From contig JASLAE010000363.1 of NCBI GenBank assembly GCA_030147305.1, positions 1 through 8,349 on the forward strand: 8,349 nt of DNA, written 5' to 3'. Below, one piece after another: positions 6,462 to 8,349 of the stretch (position 1 is its first letter; each line of letters starts with the position of its first letter). The position numbers and the translations under genes are program-made. The notes under the pieces were generated by a model. That model was not told the DNA's origin, searched no databases, and saw only the letters and a list, made by a program, of their open reading frames with translations. This stretch comes from Cesiribacter sp. (lineage in GTDB: Bacteria; Bacteroidota; Bacteroidia; Cytophagales; Cyclobacteriaceae).

Positions 6462-7131
6462 AGAAATTTGATCACCTTCTGAAATGATGTGACTGATACA
6501 CAGACGAGGTTCAAAAGGCAACTAAATAAAGAAGAAGCATTATGAATTGATTTTCTAATGAACTATAAGCTTTCATTGGAATTACTATAGCTATTTTGGA
6601 AAAGAAAAAATTGAATTATTTGACTCACTTATCGCATCCGTATACTGGAAAGCTAATTTTAAGCTACAGGTATGGCACAAATATCAAATTTTGCATTTGA
6701 AGGAATAAAGAGGGGCAGAAGCTCTAGGAATAGAAGTTTTATTTCTTGGAAAATTCATGATAATGTTCATCCCCATTAGAGCAAAAATGCTATCGGTATT
6801 ACCAAATATATCAGACACTACTTTGTCAATTTTCCTGTCTCATAAAATGGCTAGGATGATAAAAAACAACCATATGCAACATAGACTCTGCCGAAATTAG
6901 CTGGCTGCAGGTTACTCATCTCCATAAGGCTAAAGAATTGCTCCACCCACAAATCCTAACCACGAAGCCTTTTCTTCTTATTGCAGCCAGATCAGGTATC
7001 CACTCCCTATTTCTTGGGACCAGCTAAATTCTTTGCCTCCAGGAATCACTCTAAAATAAATTATTTCTTTTCTGTGACTTTTTTCAGCTCATTTACTACT
7101 AATGCTATAAATGGCTTTTTAACAACGGGCT
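6462..7131. other. AT-rich gap of 670 bp without a convincing gene
   Basis: No intact gene is seen on either strand. Some short frames look protein-like but lack a start or are flanked by stops. One is plus strand 6562-6708, open for 48 codons with no ATG (including FGKEKIELFDSLIASVYWK). Another is a minus-strand frame of about 35 codons between roughly 6980 and 7090 that ends in GSGYLIWLQ. They may be remnants of decayed genes or chance in AT-rich DNA. No clear terminator follows the AraC gene and no clear promoter was found for the sigma factor gene. Confidence 0.45.
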
Positions 7132-7644
7132 TTGAATCAGGAAATCTTACAAAAAGAGTTTATACAACTGCTTACTTCCCAGCAAAAGTTGGTATGGAGC
7201 CTTTGCAGTATGTATTTCCCTTTGTCAGAAGACCGTGAAGACCTCTTTCAGGAAATTGTTCTCCAGCTCTGGAAATCTTACCCTACTTTTCAGGCTAAGT
7301 CTAAGGTATCAACCTGGATTTACCGGGTAGCACTTAATACAATCTTCACCAGAAAACGAAAAGAGAAAACACTGCCCATCCGGGAGTTTATTACTGATGA
7401 GTTCTGGGAAATTCCAGATCCTGCCGATGATCACCAAGCCCATCTTGAGGAATCGACTCAAGCGCTATATGATGCCATACAGCTGCTTTCTGAAACAGAC
7501 AGAGCAGTAGTTTTACTCTACCTGGAGGAACACAGCTATGAAGAGATAAGCGGTATGCTGGAGATGAGTAAGACCAACGTGAGTACGCGGATTAATAGAA
7601 TTAAGAAAAAGCTTGAGAAGTTACTGAAACCGCATATCCTATGA
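7132..7644 (+). CDS. RNA polymerase sigma factor, ECF (sigma-70 family)
   Basis: Alternative sigma factor of 170 residues that would direct RNA polymerase to a specific promoter set. Region 2 spans about 15-80, with the -10 recognition/core-binding stretch LSEDREDLFQEIVLQLW (31-47) and STWIYRVALN (60-69). A linker of about 35 residues follows. Region 4 (about 115-165) has LSETDRAVVLLYLEEHSYEE (119-138) and a helix-turn-helix through EMSKTNVSTRINRIKKKLEKL (144-164). There is no region 3, as in ECF sigmas. The start is a TTG at 7132: an in-frame TAA at 7120-7122 excludes a longer form, and the next ATG would remove part of region 2. No Shine-Dalgarno sequence is visible. The stop overlaps the next gene by 4 nt (ATGA), so translation is probably coupled. 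The small downstream protein is the likely regulator; no zinc-type anti-sigma domain is present nearby. Confidence 0.92.
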   Translation: MNQEILQKEFIQLLTSQQKLVWSLCSMYFPLSEDREDLFQEIVLQLWKSYPTFQAKSKVSTWIYRVALNTIFTRKRKEKTLPIREFITDEFWEIPDPADDHQAHLEESTQALYDAIQLLSETDRAVVLLYLEEHSYEEISGMLEMSKTNVSTRINRIKKKLEKLLKPHIL

Positions 7645-7835
7645 ATTTGGATGAATTAAAACCGCTTTGGAAATCTTATCAGGAACAGACTGAGGAACGC
7701 TACCATTGGAGCCAGGCTGATTTTGAGCACCTGCTGGAAAGGCCCTTGCAGCCTATTTTGTGGTATGAGCGTTACTCCAGAGTCCTGATCAATGTTTGCA
7801 TGAGTCTACTGTTGATCACCCTAACAGGCTGTTGA
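7641..7835 (+). CDS. 64-residue membrane-anchored sigma-factor partner ending in a lipobox-like LTGC
   Basis: Small protein translationally coupled to the sigma factor by an ATGA overlap; candidate regulator (anti-sigma or tether) by position only. The N-terminal 46 residues are polar and begin MNLDELKPLWKSYQEQ; Trp10, Trp23 and Trp41 stand out. A single hydrophobic segment follows Arg47 (about 48-62), and the chain ends in L61-T62-G63-C64. Arg44 and Arg47, a hydrophobic core of 15 residues and LTGC together match a lipoprotein signal peptide, but placed at the C-terminus with Cys as the last residue. With the N-terminus in the cytoplasm, Cys64 would face the periplasm. No zinc-binding motif of classical anti-sigma factors is present. 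The protein could be complete or could be a truncated version of a longer anti-sigma; the sequence after the TGA shows no plausible continuation in other frames. The lgt gene starts 62 bp downstream. Confidence 0.7.
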   Translation: MNLDELKPLWKSYQEQTEERYHWSQADFEHLLERPLQPILWYERYSRVLINVCMSLLLITLTGC

Positions 7836-7897
7836 ATTCATAATTGTTTGCCCAGCTGGGTGCTTTAATCTCAACTATGTATATGAATGCAGGAATC

Positions 7898-8349
7898 ATG
7901 CAGTTTATCGTTTGGGATCTAGATCCCGTAATTTTTACTATAGACATTTTTAACACTACACTTCCCATTACCTGGTATGGGTTTTTCTTTGCTTTAAGTA
8001 TTCTTTTAGGACAGCAGCTGATGTATTTTATCTTCCGGCAAGAGGCAAAACCATCATCTGATATTGAGAAACTAACAATTTATGTAGTTATTGCTATTAT
8101 CATTGGAGCCCGGCTGGGCCATTTCATTTTTTATGAATGGGAGCTCCTGTTACAAGAACCGTTCAAGTGGTTTACTGGTATGGTTACACCACCATTTATG
8201 GGCTTAGCCAGTCATGGTGCTACTCTGGCGATTATGATTTCAATTTACCTCTATACCCGAAAAAAGCCAGACCAAAGTTACTTTTGGGTGTTAGACCGGC
8301 TGGTAATCGTAGGCTCTTTTGCAGGGCTGATACGCATTGGAAATTTGTT
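7898..8349 (+). CDS. lgt: Prolipoprotein diacylglyceryl transferase, N-terminal part (runs off the window)
   Basis: Integral membrane enzyme that transfers diacylglycerol from phosphatidylglycerol to the lipobox cysteine of prolipoproteins, the first step of lipoprotein maturation. The first 150 codons are present, against a usual length of about 260 or more. MQFIVWDLDPVIF is the typical N-terminus and decides the start at 7898. In-frame ATGs at 7877 and 7883 would add 7 or 5 residues. Family landmarks are TWYGF (25-29, Tyr27), IGARLGHFIFYE (69-80), LASHGA (103-108, His106) and RIGN (146-149, Arg146 and Asn149). These match the residues known to matter in E. coli Lgt (Tyr26, His103, Arg143, Asn146). 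Several membrane helices are visible (about 23-45, 58-78, 103-120, 132-145). The same orientation and the 62-bp gap to the sigma partner suggest one operon. Bacteroidota can carry more than one lgt copy; whether this is the main one cannot be told here. Confidence 0.93.
   Translation, partial: MQFIVWDLDPVIFTIDIFNTTLPITWYGFFFALSILLGQQLMYFIFRQEAKPSSDIEKLTIYVVIAIIIGARLGHFIFYEWELLLQEPFKWFTGMVTPPFMGLASHGATLAIMISIYLYTRKKPDQSYFWVLDRLVIVGSFAGLIRIGNL

Noticed and set aside
6981..7238. 85-codon plus-strand frame running into the sigma factor gene
   Set aside because: It overlaps the well supported sigma factor frame by more than 100 bases and has no protein-like features.
7836..7897. Frameshifted continuation of the 64-residue protein beyond its TGA
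   Set aside because: The other frames after the stop give no hydrophilic domain of anti-sigma type and quickly run into the lgt coding sequence.

Overview
The window looks like a chromosomal segment of a Bacteroidota bacterium, probably of the Cytophagales/Hymenobacteraceae type. This rests on protein style rather than a marker gene: a LytS-type kinase with a LytTR regulator, short lipoprotein signal peptides followed by acidic residues, an ECF sigma factor with a tiny partner gene, few Shine-Dalgarno sequences, and coding DNA of moderate GC separated by AT-rich spacers. No rRNA, tRNA, CRISPR array or recognisable insertion sequence was seen.

Layout from left to right. Positions 1-480 hold no convincing gene, but contain a minus-strand intrinsic terminator (177-202). 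A small secreted lipoprotein (481-1011, minus) is divergent from a two-gene operon (1252-3067, plus). That operon encodes a four-helix membrane histidine kinase and its LytTR response regulator, with a 14-nt overlap. A convergent junction (3068-3239) contains a hairpin and a short coding-like stretch. Next comes a minus-strand block of three genes: an NADP-binding reductase (4849-5508), an alpha/beta hydrolase (3771-4586) and an exported ABM-fold protein (3240-3722). An AraC-type regulator (5637-6461, plus) is divergent from the reductase. This block plausibly forms a small detoxification or catabolic unit controlled by the AraC protein, but the substrate cannot be read from the sequence.

The hydrolase is broken at its 5' end. 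Reading upstream in the same frame gives an ATG at 4712, a lipoprotein signal peptide and then an in-frame TAG (4623-4625), so the original gene was a lipoprotein of about 313 residues.

Positions 6462-7131 are an AT-rich gap of 670 bp with only fragments of open frame. The right end carries an ECF sigma factor (7132-7644, TTG start), a 64-residue partner (7641-7835) overlapping it by 4 nt, and the first 150 codons of a prolipoprotein diacylglyceryl transferase (lgt, 7898 to the window edge). The partner protein ends exactly on a lipobox-like L-T-G-C after a signal-peptide-like helix. Next to lgt, this is the most intriguing feature: it suggests, as a hypothesis only, a sigma-factor regulator whose C-terminal cysteine could be a substrate of lipoprotein processing.
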